A stretch of DNA of 64,000 bases from Ottelia alismoides (Eukaryota > Streptophyta > Magnoliopsida > Alismatales > Hydrocharitaceae). Position numbers and translations under genes: made by a program. Shown here piece by piece: positions 34,663-45,551 of the stretch; positions within the stretch are counted from its first letter, which is position 1; every line of letters begins with the position of its first letter. The notes under the pieces are model-generated. The model did no database searches. It worked only from the letters and a program-made list of their open reading frames with translations, and was not told the origin of the DNA. The stretch covers positions 62,001 through 126,000 of the forward strand of contig JAZKJV010003266.1 in the NCBI GenBank assembly GCA_037367405.1. Direction: 5' to 3'.

Positions 34663-37600
34663 TGATGACCGGGATTCTGCCGAGATCGTATCTTTCCACA
34701 AGGCGGAGAGACAGTCGCTGAGTTGACCTCAGACAGAATCCCGAATCGATCAACAATTAACCCACAATAAATATATGCAATGAATATCAAAAATGTGGAG
34801 TTAAAATTTATTATAACTCTACATGTAAAATGTGTATAGGTGTAAGCACAAGTAGAGGTCGAACACTGGGAGGCGAAGGGAATGTATGTGTAATGTATCA
34901 ATTATTCAATCCATTGATCATGTCCAATTATTGTTTTAGTGGGTTTTAGGTTTTTATAATTTTTTTTAATTTTTCTTTTTCATATTTTTAGGGTTTTTCA
35001 TTTTCTGGACTCAATATATACATAAATATACCACATATAATTTTTTTGGAATTTTTCAAAAACATTTTTTAATTTTTTTTTGTATTTTCTAATTTAGACA
35101 GTACAAAAATGGCTTCTTTTTCGTTTTTAATAATTAGGAAAAAATGCGAAAAAAATGCAAATAAAATAAGGGCATGGAAATACAAGGCATGAAGCATTTA
35201 TCCTAATTTTTTTATATTTTTAGAAGCCACCTAGGTATTTTTAATAAATGGATAAAGATACAAAATAAAACAGCCTGGCAGGGGTATTTTTGCGAATAAA
35301 ATAAGTCACAGGGGCATAGATGCAAAAATACAACAGAAATAAACATTTATTTAAACTTTTAGAACCATTTTGCAATAAACAAAATCCGCCAGGGCTAAGG
35401 TGAAAATTTCACGCGCCTCACGTGGGACTGCACGTGAGGCGCGGAAGAACCTAAATGTAATTATCATAAGCTTGGGGTCCTTTCTGCAAAATATACATTT
35501 TATTTACAACGTGCTATATATTTTACAGGATTAAAAATTAAATACAAAAATGACGGGGGTTAGATGTGCAAATTACCCCCCAAAATAGGCGCTTCATCGA
35601 ACGGCTGATATGCGTGACTTGGACACGTGGCGCCTCCACGTTTGCCGATGACGCTTCGCCGATGGACGCCTGAGATTAGATCTCTCGCGAGATCTGACGG
35701 TGACTGCTTCGCCCCATCGGACGGCTCTGATCTAAACTGGGCCTTCGTCTTCATCCGACGGCGGAGAGGACGCGTGGAAGAACAGGGAAGAAGCTTCGCC
35801 GAGGCGAGCTTCCTTCGCCTGGATCTCGCTCCTCCGCCGGTCATCTTTGCTCCTGAAGGTCCCGTTCGCTTCCTGGAAGGTTGCTCTATCGTCCGGAGGT
35901 GTCGGATCGGCCAGAGGTACCCTGGAGCGTCGCCACGAGCTCGAACAAGAATAGCAGCTCCAGGTACCTCCGCCGCGTTTGGAATCGACTCCTGGTGCGC
36001 GTTGGGGCACCTAACCTGCACAGAAAGATAGAGGGGCTCGAGGGCGTCTCCCTCGACCCGGGGTTTGAAGCTGACAGCACAGGGATGAAGGTGGGCGAAG
36101 AAGCTCCGGCGAAGGGTGGTGGAGGAGCTTCGATTCGCGGATTCAGAAGCGAATCCGGTTGGACAAGGTGGCTGGGATATGGAGAAGGCGTAGGGGAATG
36201 AAATGGCAGTGGAAAGTGGTCGGGGCACAGTCGGAAGCACAGTGAAAAGCTCGCCGGAGCGGAGCTCCGGCGAACTACGAATCACCTAAATTACGCTAAA
36301 CTACAGATCTAAATGCGAAATAAAAAGCGAGAATGAAATGCATAAATGAAAAACTACCTAAAAATGATAAAAGCGCAGCTCTTATACCTGGGGGCCGCCA
36401 GGGAGCAGGGTGGTCGCCGGAGCACCACCGCGACAAAATTTCCCACCTCCTTGGGCGAATCGAGGTGCTGGGAAGCGCCTCCTGTCACGAGGGCTCCGCC
36501 AGGAGCTCATTCAAGCTCAAAGAAGGGGATGAAAATGGCCAAATTCGGCCAAGGAAGTGGGAGGAGTTATTTATATACAATCCTGACGACCCCCAGTGAC
36601 CGGCGATTATTAATGAATCGGTGGTATGCACAATGGATCCAAGATCTCGGCGGGATTCACGGATGGTCAGGGAACATTTTTCATGAAGGGATCGAAGGCG
36701 ATGGATGATAGATTCGAGCGGGAAAAAAGGGAGAAGACGGGCGAAAAGATAGCGCCCGTCAAGTCAAGCGGCTGGAGGCCGAGTTGACTGGGGTCAACTC
36801 GCGGAGGGACCTGATTGGTCCACCTCAGCCGCTACACGCCAAAACAGGGATCCTTTATTAAAAATGAATTATTTAACATAGTAAATGATTTTATTGATTT
36901 TTGTGTATAAAATAAAAAATGTGTATTATTTCATGTAGTATTTATTCATGATTTTTATTGAATTTTTCGAGGTATTTTATTATAGTTTTATTTGAATAAT
37001 GTGTATACGTATGTATTTACATGTATTTTTGTGTATTTTATTTTTAATTTGTTTATTTTCTTTTATTATTTTATTGTTTTAATTTATAAATTTATAACTT
37101 ATTTTTATAAATATATTTTTATTTGATTTTTATGAGTTTATTTATATTTTTAAATAAATGTGTTTGTGTGTATCTTAGTATACTTATAGGTATTTTACCG
37201 GTATATTTTATTTATTTAATGAATTTTATTTGTTTTTATTTTAGCTTTGTATTTTTAATAAGTTCTATATAATATATACATTAGTCTAAAAATATAGAAG
37301 AATAAAGAATAAAAGAATAAAAACCCCTTTTATTTATGTACATAAGGTAACATAGGTGTTTTGTCTATGTGTTTTATAGACTTATTTTTATTTTACAAAT
37401 TCTTTTTGATTTTATTTTACTTTTATTATGTACCTGTATTATAGACGTTATTTACAAGATTCTAAAAATATGAATTTATAGAAATAATGAATATTGAATA
37501 AAATGAATATTTTAATCAGGCATTATGTACAAGAAGGGCCAAAAACCTAACTTCCACAGATGGACTCCAAAAATTATGAAACCAATTTTATAAAATAGTT

Positions 37601-38155
37601 TATGAAATGCTATATACAATTAAAGGTGAGTTTGGGTGATTTGGAGTTTTTATTTGCAAGATATTGGTCTGTGAAGTTGAGATTTTTGCTTTTTATTATG
37701 TGTATAAAATGTACACTGAAAATTATTTTTGCACAAACTCAATTTTGTATTTTTATTTACATTATTATCTACAACTTTTATGAACAAAGTTTCTTTATTT
37801 GATGAATAAATAATTATGTACAAAATAGGTGCCAAAAATGCATAAATGAATGAATTAATAAATGAGATATTTATTGTATTATTGGCCCTTATCTCCCCCT
37901 ACTTTATTCCTTGTCGACCAAGTCCATGCTGGCCTTGGTCTCGGGGTTAGGGTCATAAAATATTTGCAATATTTTATTCCTTTTTCTTTTCTTCTCTTTA
38001 TTCTATAATTTTGGCATTAAAAACCTTATTCTATGTACAGTAAATACAATAAATAATGAATGCTATTTTATACAAATTAATGCTATTTACATGCATTTGC
38101 TGGGGTTTTTAAGGCCAAAATGATAGAATAAAGGTGATGAAATGGAGATTCATCA
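34663..38155 (-). mobile_element. Element C 5' LTR (3493 bp, full length)
   Basis: Begins TGATGACCGGG and ends GAGATTCATCA. Contains 36250-36838, which the 3' LTR lacks. The frame at 35560-36285 (241 codons, minus) lies across the GC-rich block and overlaps several others on both strands; it has no domain and is not called. Confidence 0.92.
36250..36838. other. LTR segment present in only one C LTR
   Basis: About 589 bases absent from the 3' LTR. It contains GTTGACTGGGGTCAAC (36783-36798) and ATTGGTCCAC, modules shared with the B, E and G LTRs. It is therefore ancestral, and the 3' LTR has a deletion rather than this copy having an insertion. Confidence 0.8.
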
Positions 38156-38160
38156 GAACC

Positions 38161-39431
38161 CCGAACCGTGAAATGATATTCTTCCTCAAAAATCTGCAAA
38201 CAGTCCTAGCATCTATGGTTCGGGCGGGGATGTCCTCAACCCAACGACTCACATAATCTACGCCAACAGAATGTACTCAAATCCTTGACTCCTAGGGAAT
38301 GGACCCATGAAATCGAATGCCCCATGTGTCAAAAACCTCATAGAAGTGAATGGGCTGCATCATCATCATATCACGCTATCCACAAGTGCCCATCCTCTGA
38401 TATTCAGTGCACCTCTTCACGAACTCATCAGAGTCCTTGAAGAGAGTAGGCCACCATAGGCCGGATTGGAGCACTTTCTGTGCCATTCTCCTCCCAGAGT
38501 GATGTCCTCCTGCCTCAAGCTTGTGGCAGTAAGTAAGGACGCTGTGGTGCTCCTCCTGAAGAATGCACCGACGCCAACTACTATCCCCTCCTTCATGATA
38601 AAGGACGGGATCCTCCCAATGGTAAAACTTGGCCTTCGCGAGGAAGGTCTCAAGTTTCTGCCTGGGCCAATCTTGTGGAACATTCTTGGCGACAAGACAG
38701 TTCACAATATCGACATACCATGAGAGAGAGGCGATAGCAAGGATCGCCTCATCTGGGAAGTTCTCACATATAGGCTCAGTCTGCTCAGAATCCTCAAGAT
38801 ACTCCAATCGGGAGAGATGATCCGCCACCACATTCTTGACTCCAGGCTTATCCTTAATTTCTATGTCAAACTCTTGGAGTAGAAGGATCCATCTAGTCAA
38901 TCTGACTTTGGCATCCTTCTTTGCCATGAGGTACCTGATGGCGGTATGATCAGTATAGATGGTCACTCTAGATCCAATGATGTAAGATCTGAACTTACTT
39001 AGGGCGAAAACTATGGCTAGCATCTCCTTCTCAGTGACGGTATAGTTCCGCTGTGTAGCATCCGATGTACGACTAGCGTGGTGAATAGCAAAGGGGACTT
39101 TATCCCTCCTTTGTCCCAACATGGCCCCTACGGTAAAATCGGAGGCATCCGTCATGATCTCGAATGGGAGAGACCAATCAGGCGGCTGAAGAACAAGAGC
39201 CTCTACAACACGACTCTTGAGAGTCTCAAATGACGATAAACACTTATCATCAACAAGGAACTCGGTGTCTTTCGTCAGCAAATCAGTCAACGGTCGGGCA
39301 ATCCTACTGCAATCATGAATGAAGTGCCTGTAGAAACTGACGTGCCCTAGAAAAGATCGTAACTGCCGCAAATTGGATGGTAGATTGAGTTTTCTAATGA
39401 CATCCACCCTTTCCGGATCAATCTCCATGCC
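38161..39431 (-). pseudogene. Element B RNase H and integrase N-terminal part
   Basis: From about 39431 downward: the RT connection ([20 protein letters not shown]), then RNase H with acidic positions in IMTDASD, VTEKEML, IYTDHT and VADHLSR. It continues to the integrase zinc finger [13 protein letters not shown]...CTEYQR, where the second Cys of the C-x-x-C pair reads Tyr (E has CTDCQ). A TAG at 38376 replaces the CAG found in E (GQRD). Beyond it, single-base insertions shift the frame in the sequence matching E's GIDFMGPFP. The frame above 39431 is a shift artefact. Reaction in an intact copy: removal of the RNA template and DNA strand transfer. Confidence 0.93.
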
Positions 39432-40305
39432 CCTTTGGAGATGATATGGCCAAGCACCGTCCCCCGAGTCACCATGAAGTGACTCTTCTCCCAAGACAAC
39501 ACAAGGTGAACCTCTATACATCGTTGAAGGACTCGATCTAGGTAGTCAAGATAAGAATCGAATCAGTCGCCGTAGACCGAGAAATTACCCATGAAGACCT
39601 CCAAGTACTCCCCCCCATGTCCGAAAAGATGGACAACATGCATCTTTGGAATGTCTCCGGAGCGTTGCACAATCCAAATGGCATGCGTCTGAAAGCATAT
39701 GTCCCAAAGGGACATGTGAAGGTAGTCTTGTCCTAGTCCTCGGGCACGATGGCCACCTGATTATAGCCAGAGTACCCATCCAAGAAACAGTAGTGGCTCT
39801 TTCCTGCCAGTCTCTCAATAATCTGATCAATAAAGGGTAGGGGGAAATGATCCTTCTTGGTGGCCTGGTTCAATCGTCTGTAGTCCACACAGACCCACCA
39901 AGAAGTGGGTACCCGGGTAGCGATCTCCTCTCCAGACTCACTAACAACTGTGGTGATGCCCGTCTTCTTGGGCACCACATGCAACAGACTGACCCATTTG
40001 GAGTCGGAGATGGGGTAGATAAAATCGATGCTCCACCATTTCGAGATCTCATTCATGATAACATCTCGAAGATTCGGGTTCAGCCACCGCTGGAACTCAC
40101 GCGACGGCTTTGCCTCCTCCTCGAGATAGATATGGTGGGAGCATAGGGCCAGACTTATCCCCTGGAGATCGGCTATATTCCATCCAATCGCCTTGCGGTT
40201 CTTTTCAAGAACCCCCATCAGACAGGATTCCTGCTCTCCAGTCAAATCAGCGGAGATAATGACTGGGTACATCTCATGCTCACCCGCAAGGAACCTATAC
40301 TTCAA
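39432..40305 (-). pseudogene. Element B reverse transcriptase
   Basis: Athila-type RT: YPVIISADLTGEQE, IADLQGIS, EEEAKPSREFQRWLNPN, IYPISDSKWVSLLHVVPKK, VCVDYRRLNQATKKDHFPLP and HYCFLDGYSGYNQVAI. After a TAG at 39733 (PED*DK) the frame resumes with [20 protein letters not shown]. The catalytic box, usually F-M-D-D in this group, reads FMGN, so both Asp residues are lost. A TGA follows in VYGD*FDS. A frameshift near 39431 separates it from RNase H. It is a clear but inactive polymerase. Confidence 0.95.
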
Positions 40306-41290
40306 CGACGATAGTAGTGGCTTCAGCTCTGGACAAGTAGGTGCTGGCGGATCTGGCCTCTAAAAAGTCTGAGTGAATGCTGCCAAATTTGCATGGGAGA
40401 ATGAGAACTCTCGCTCACAATCTGAATCTAGCGAAGGCTGCTCTGCTGGACTGTCTCTGCTCTATATGGAATCAGCCTCCTCCCTAGCTGTAGGCTCAGT
40501 AGAAGTTAGACACGGTATCAAATCATCAAACTATTCCCAATCAATATCTGACTCTGAGGGATCTGTATTAGACTCACAAAAATATGTCTCGCGATCGGGA
40601 ACCAGCTATGCTACCTGAGATGTATCCTGGACCAGGAATGCGCTCTCCAAGCTCTCCTCTGCTAGCGTCCCTGCATTAGCAAACTCTGAAGGTGAGAGGA
40701 TGGCCTGTACGACTGGATCTGCCCAAACTGCCTCATCATCTGCGATCATAAAATCGCAGTCCTGGTGGATGTCTCTCCCTGCCTCTGTCATCTGCTCTGA
40801 ATCGGATGTCGGCTTTGAGCAAGCTGAATCTCTAGCTCTAGTCTCCTCGACCGTCTCTATTTGTATACTCTCACCCTCGATGCGAAAGTACACCTTCCTG
40901 CTATCATGGTCGGACACTGCCTTGGCTTTGACCAAGAACGGGCGTCCTAAAATGATGGGGGTATCGGTCACAGACTCAGGGATCTCCATGTCCAACACAA
41001 CGAAGTCCATGGAGAATTTCAGGTCCTGAATCGTGATGACAACGTCCTTCAACAACCCCTTCGGCCTCTTGAAAGATCGATCAGCAAACTGAAGGACCGT
41101 CCTGCTCTGTCGGAGAGGGCCAACTCAAAGCGGTCGAGAAGGGCTGTTGGAAGAAGGTTGATCGAAGAATCGCTGTCTAATAGAGTGCGGTCGAACCTCT
41201 ACTCATGGATGTGGCATTTGACATACGGGGCTCCTGCATCTGGCCTCTTGGTTGGAAGACGGTTCTAAATCGTGAAACACGTGGCACGAG
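40306..41290 (-). pseudogene. Element B protease and protease-RT spacer
   Basis: Minus strand, in order: the active-site region (about 41110-41190) reads LLDSDSSINLLP, where the D-S-G triad is D-S-D; then after a shift LKDVVITIQDLKFSMDFVVL and PIILGRPFLVKAKA, the conserved second half of gypsy retropepsins. An acidic spacer leads to RT. TAG stops at 41265, 41199, 40606, 40531, 40462 and 40360 all sit where Gln (CAG) would fit. An intact copy would cleave the gag-pol polyprotein. Confidence 0.88.
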
Positions 41291-42370
41291 TAAGCACATG
41301 GATCTCTGACTGATGGTTCTGCCTCTTCCTCCTAACTGTGGTCCTGTCTCTGAGTGATCTCTGGAGTAGAGGTATGTGCTCCAAGGCCTCCTTTAGAGTC
41401 AACTATATGTGAAATCTATCTATTATCTGCTGGCTGAACTCTATCTGATGGTTCTTTTTTGGATTTTCTTTTTCTGCCCCTTAGCCAAATGGAGTGCTCT
41501 GGGAAAGGGGACTACAAGGTCCTTCTCAGATGAAGGACTAGGAGAGGGTCTGGCATGCTCAAGAACAACAGAATCCACACAAACATCATCAATCAACAGA
41601 TGTGGATTCGAAAACAACAAACCCTTTCCTTTATTTGCAGAAATGTCCTGAGATACATGTACGGAAGGAAAAACAACAGGACTAGAAATGGTGGCCTCAG
41701 TAGCACCCTCGGCATCTGGACTCGCGGCATCAGTACCACGCTCTGGCTTAGCAACTGTAATGGTGGTGTCAGTACCACCTCCTCCAATTGGTGAAGCGAC
41801 GGCCTCATTATCATCGGTGGGATCAACATCCATGGTGGCGTCAGCACCGCCGTCATCATCTCTCGCGGCATCAACACCGCTCTTCTCCTCGCCTGACGCT
41901 CTTGAAGTGGCGTCGAATCGTCGCTCAGACAAGGCGCCGCCTGCTGGCATCCTACCGCTCCTAAGTATAACAAAATCATCATCAAACATGTATGTAGACA
42001 TATCACCAAGTGAAGCAATAGGAGTGGTAATCTCAGTGAACTCTACCTGCTCAGACTTCCTCTTAAGGTTGTCCGGGTTTGGCTCGATCTGGGCAGGGAT
42101 GGCGGCCTTCCCTCTCACAATCTCCCGCATCTCCTGGCGGAACTCATCCATCTCCCGTCGAAAAGTGGCCTGCTGCTCGGTCATGAGGCGTGCTAGATCA
42201 TCCAAGGCGGGGGTTCTCATAGGCCGGCCCATGAGAACCTGACAGGTGGCCTTGCTGGTAGTGAGGTTGTTGCTGCTGGTGCGGGTGAGAAGGGTACTGT
42301 TGATGATACTACTGCTGCTGAGGCTGCTCTCGCCTCCAAGGCTATCCCTGTTGATAGGGACGAGGACCAT
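41291..42370 (-). pseudogene. Element B gag-protease linker region
   Basis: The longest open stretch (41441-42370) gives LARLMTEQQATFRREMDEFR, a likely coiled segment, then an acidic Asp/Ala/Thr-rich region with repeated GGADATMDVD- and GGTDTTITVA-like units, and a basic tail QKKKIQKRTIR ended by a TAG at 41441. The first part of the frame, above about 42240, is shifted relative to the Gln-rich gag tail. It has no catalytic motif and is probably the spacer between gag and protease. Confidence 0.6.
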
Positions 42371-44166
42371 ACTGCTCTCTCTGTGATTGTTGCTGCTAGT
42401 GTACTGGGGGGCTGGGGCTGCCCACGCTGCTAGTCGTACTGGCTACCCTGAACTGAAGGTTGCTGCTGGGAACTAGTGCCTCCGGCCGACAAGCGGAATC
42501 CGGGATGGTCTCGTTGGATACCGGGCTGGGGTCGGTCGTACCAAATACCGTTGACATCCATCAACGGCTCTGACTCCTAGGTGGGTGGAGGATGTACTGC
42601 CAGGGGCTGATCCGGCTGGTAGACCACCATCTGAGTGTCTGGGGATGGTGGTGGTTGGTAGAACTACGGTGCCTGCTGGTACGACTCCACCTGTACAAGG
42701 TGAACCTGTCTAGGCTGACTGGAGTGCTGGGACGAGCTACTACTGTTGCTCGGATCTCCTCGTGACCGAAGACGGGGCTGAGAAGCCGTCTGTGCCTCCT
42801 AGAGACACATGAGCTGTGTCTTCAGGTCACTCAGCGTCTGTGCCATCTGATCCATCTATGATATGCCCTGGCACTACTTCTTCTCGATCAACTCGATCTG
42901 GTCCAGCTTCTCGCAGATGATGCCCATGTGTGAGGCTGTAGACTCGGCCTGTGCGGCTGCCGTGGACGAAGTAGAAGGACCGTCATCGACCCGTGCTATC
43001 CTCTGGTACAACACAGCCTGTGACTGGGGACGTCCCTAAGTGTAGAGGTGGGTTTGGGACATCACAGTGTAGTTCTCAGCCATCTCCTCATAGATGGCCC
43101 AGACCCGATCCTCATCTCTGGCAAAGTAGGAACCGCCACAAGAAGCATTCACCAGGCCCTACAACTCTGGTGTCAGTCTGTAGAAGAAGCTCTGAACTAG
43201 GTTCGACTTCCTGATGTCGTGGTGTGGGCATCTGTCGGTAAGCTCTCTGAACCTCTCCCATGCCTCGTGAAACTGCTCGTTGTAGAGCATGGAGAAGTTA
43301 CTAATCAGAGACCTCGCTGCATTGGTCCTCCCAAGTAGATAGTACTTGTTCAAGTACTTGGTGCGGAGCTGCTCCCAGGTGTACACAAATCTCCCCAAAT
43401 GCTTCATCCAGTTGGATGCTCTGTCAGCAAGGGAGAAGGGGAAGGCAATCATCTGCATGGTGTCCTCGTCCACCTGCCGATCGTGGATGGTGCTGCAGAT
43501 CATCTCAAACTCCTGGAGATGCAGATGGGGCTCCTCAGTGGCGAGCCCGTGGAAGCGGGGAAGAATCTAAAGTGTCTGTGGGGGGAACTTGAAGTCCCCC
43601 ATGATCACCGGAAGTACCTCCCACTGGTGTGTGAGTGTTGATCCAGGGTTGTGCAACTCCTGCATCGGTCTCGACTGATCTGCTGCTGCTGGCTGGTCTG
43701 GCTCCTCTGGACGATCGGGGCCTCTCCCTCCCGCGGCTCTCGACTGCTCTCGCATTGTCCTCGGCCTCTCCATCTCTCTCCTCATCTCCACCATGAAAGC
43801 TCCATGATCCCGTATCTATCACTGCATAGTCTCTAGGGAAGCTAACATGGTGGTGTTGATCGCACCCTAGTCCAATATGTATGTAGTTGTCTCTGGCCTC
43901 TGACCATTGGTGTGCTCCTCACTGCTGGCCATGGTCTCTGCAAAGGCAAAAGACCCAAACTCAGGTGTCGATAAATCATATGTCTGTTGTCTCTCATCTG
44001 GCACTGGTATCTCTGGACTGGTAGAAGGGTGGTCAAGGTGGAACAGGGCGGAATCGAACTCGGGTTCGGAGAGCGGGTCTCGGCTCTCACGAACCAACCT
44101 AGATGAACGGGCCGGAGTGCTAAAAAGCAGTGCAACCAGAGGATGCCTAAGAGACCTCCTACCCAT
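42371..44166 (-). pseudogene. Element B gag
   Basis: Begins near ATG 44166 (MGRRSLRHPLVALLF). The capsid-like core follows: LPRFHGLATEEPHLHLQEFE, MIAFPFSLADRASNWMKHLG, TWEQLRTKYLNKYYLLGRTN, FHEAWERFRELTDRCPHHD and NLVQSFFYRLTPEL*GLVNA, then SCGGSYF. These are the standard Retrotrans_gag landmarks of Athila elements. The tail is rich in Gln and Pro. TAG stops include 43867, 43567, 43159, 43036, 42874, 42856, 42799, 42664, 42577, 42430, 42396, 42342 and 42309. Gag would form the virus-like particle. No zinc knuckle was seen. Confidence 0.92.
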
Positions 44167-45530
44167 AATCTTGATCTGGCGAGTCAGGCGGATGAGATCT
44201 GGAAACACACAAGATGAGCAAACAAACCCCTGTTCACCTACTCAACACAGAGCTGAAGACCGTAAGAGATCGGTCGATTATCTTGTTAATTTTATTTTAG
44301 GTGATACTGTCAGACTATCAGAGTGGTTACGTGAGCTGATGGGAATCCAATTCTCTTACCAGACTGTCCGTATAAAAGGCCGGTAGTCTGATCGGGGTTC
44401 GGATATGTCTCTAGCCTGGTGTGCGGTCGCTCTCTCGCTCATCCAAACTAGACAATGAGGGGGTTGCTCTCCCCAAGATAGATTTTCATGTGACGTGTCT
44501 TTTAGGGTCAAGTGTGTTTAGCAGTCCCAGTTTTATAATTTTTCTTTTTTAGGTATTTTTCAACACAAGCAACGCCTAACGAATTTTTCGGTTCTCCTTA
44601 TTATTTATGTCCGAAAACAGGGGGGAGAAGACGAAAAAGCCGATGCACGATAAAATTAATGATGCATACAGAGTAAGTGATGCGTACCTGACTCCAGCAA
44701 CCTATATGCAAAATGATCCGCGCATAAATGTAAAGACCGAAAGTAAACTACCTATATGATGCACGAGAATCCGGCCCTAGACGAAGCAATTTCTACACGT
44801 AAAGCACAGTAGCTGGGTAATCAAACCTAAGTCCGGAGTCCTATCTTGGGAGCCACTCGGTGTCTGCCACAATTGATCCTGCACGCGCTGTATGTGACTC
44901 CTCAAGGCACGTGGACTAGAGTCTAATTAATCTGGCTTTTTCTTATGAGTTAATTAATTAGGTCCAATTACGAGCTAATAGGTGCAGGTAGATAATTAGG
45001 GTTTGGATCCTAATTAATTATGCCATAATCAATAGAAAATCCTAAACTAAGGCCAAAACTGCGTAAATCAGATAAGCAGTTAATAAAAAGTCAAAAAAAA
45101 TAAAAACCGGTGAAAAACCGCAGTGAGGTCCCCCGAGCACACCGGTGGTCGGCGAAACAGACCCCGATATCACCGAGAGAGTCCAAGTGTCTGTCCCTGT
45201 ATTATTACAAATTAAGTTCTGCTGAAAATAAATCTAAACTACTCTACGGTTATTTTCATGGCTACTCTGCGGCTCCCGCACTCCTGCTCGGCTTCTCGCG
45301 CTCTCCTACGGCTCTATGCAGAAAAGAGCTGCCTCCGACTCCAGCAGTTGCTTCGGCTTCCGAAAAAGCTGCCTCGGTCCTCGGACCCTCGCAAGAAATC
45401 AAACAAGAAATGTGTTAGACCAAACAATTACAAAAATATGCAAGAAAAATTAGAGCAAAAAGATCTACAAATATCTACAGAAAAAGCCGCAAAAGAAAAC
45501 CGCGAAAAATCAAATAACTACTAAGTCGTG
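44167..45530 (-). other. Untranslated leader of element B
   Basis: Non-coding. Shares TTCACCTACTCAACACAG near 44233 and AATGAGGGGGTTGCTCTCCC near 44456 with the leaders of C and D. Short plus-strand frames (45110-45524) lack domains. Confidence 0.65.
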
Positions 45531-45548
45531 CCCCCGACAATGGTGCCA
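45531..45548 (-). other. Degraded primer-binding site of element B
   Basis: Minus strand reads TGGCACCATTGTCGGGGG, a decayed version of the tRNA-Asp site of element C. Confidence 0.8.
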
Positions 45549-45551
45549 TTC

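Larger units (their letters stand above)
25193..38155 (-). mobile_element. Element C: young, non-coding 13.0-kb Athila-type element
   Basis: LTRs 25193-28100 (3') and 34663-38155 (5') on the minus strand. TSD GAACC at 25188-25192 and 38156-38160 within element B integrase. Element E provides the empty site near 60304-60325. Perfect tRNA-Asp PBS at 34643-34660 and intact PPT at 28101. The two LTRs show only about five substitutions in the first 750 aligned bases, so insertion is recent. The 6.5-kb interior has no gag, protease, RT, RNase H or integrase motif in any frame; this matches the large retrotransposon derivative (LARD) class. Confidence 0.93.

Noticed and set aside
35560..36285. 241-codon minus frame in the C LTR and its partner near 26260-26787
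   Set aside because: GC-rich LTR sequence with overlapping frames on both strands, no domain and no independent conservation.
36250..36838. Insertion in the C 5' LTR
   Set aside because: Modules in the segment are shared by B, E and G LTRs, so absence from the other LTR is a deletion.
38161..44166. Stop codon readthrough or recoding at TAG
   Set aside because: Too many TAG codons, plus frameshifts and lost catalytic residues; decay explains it better.
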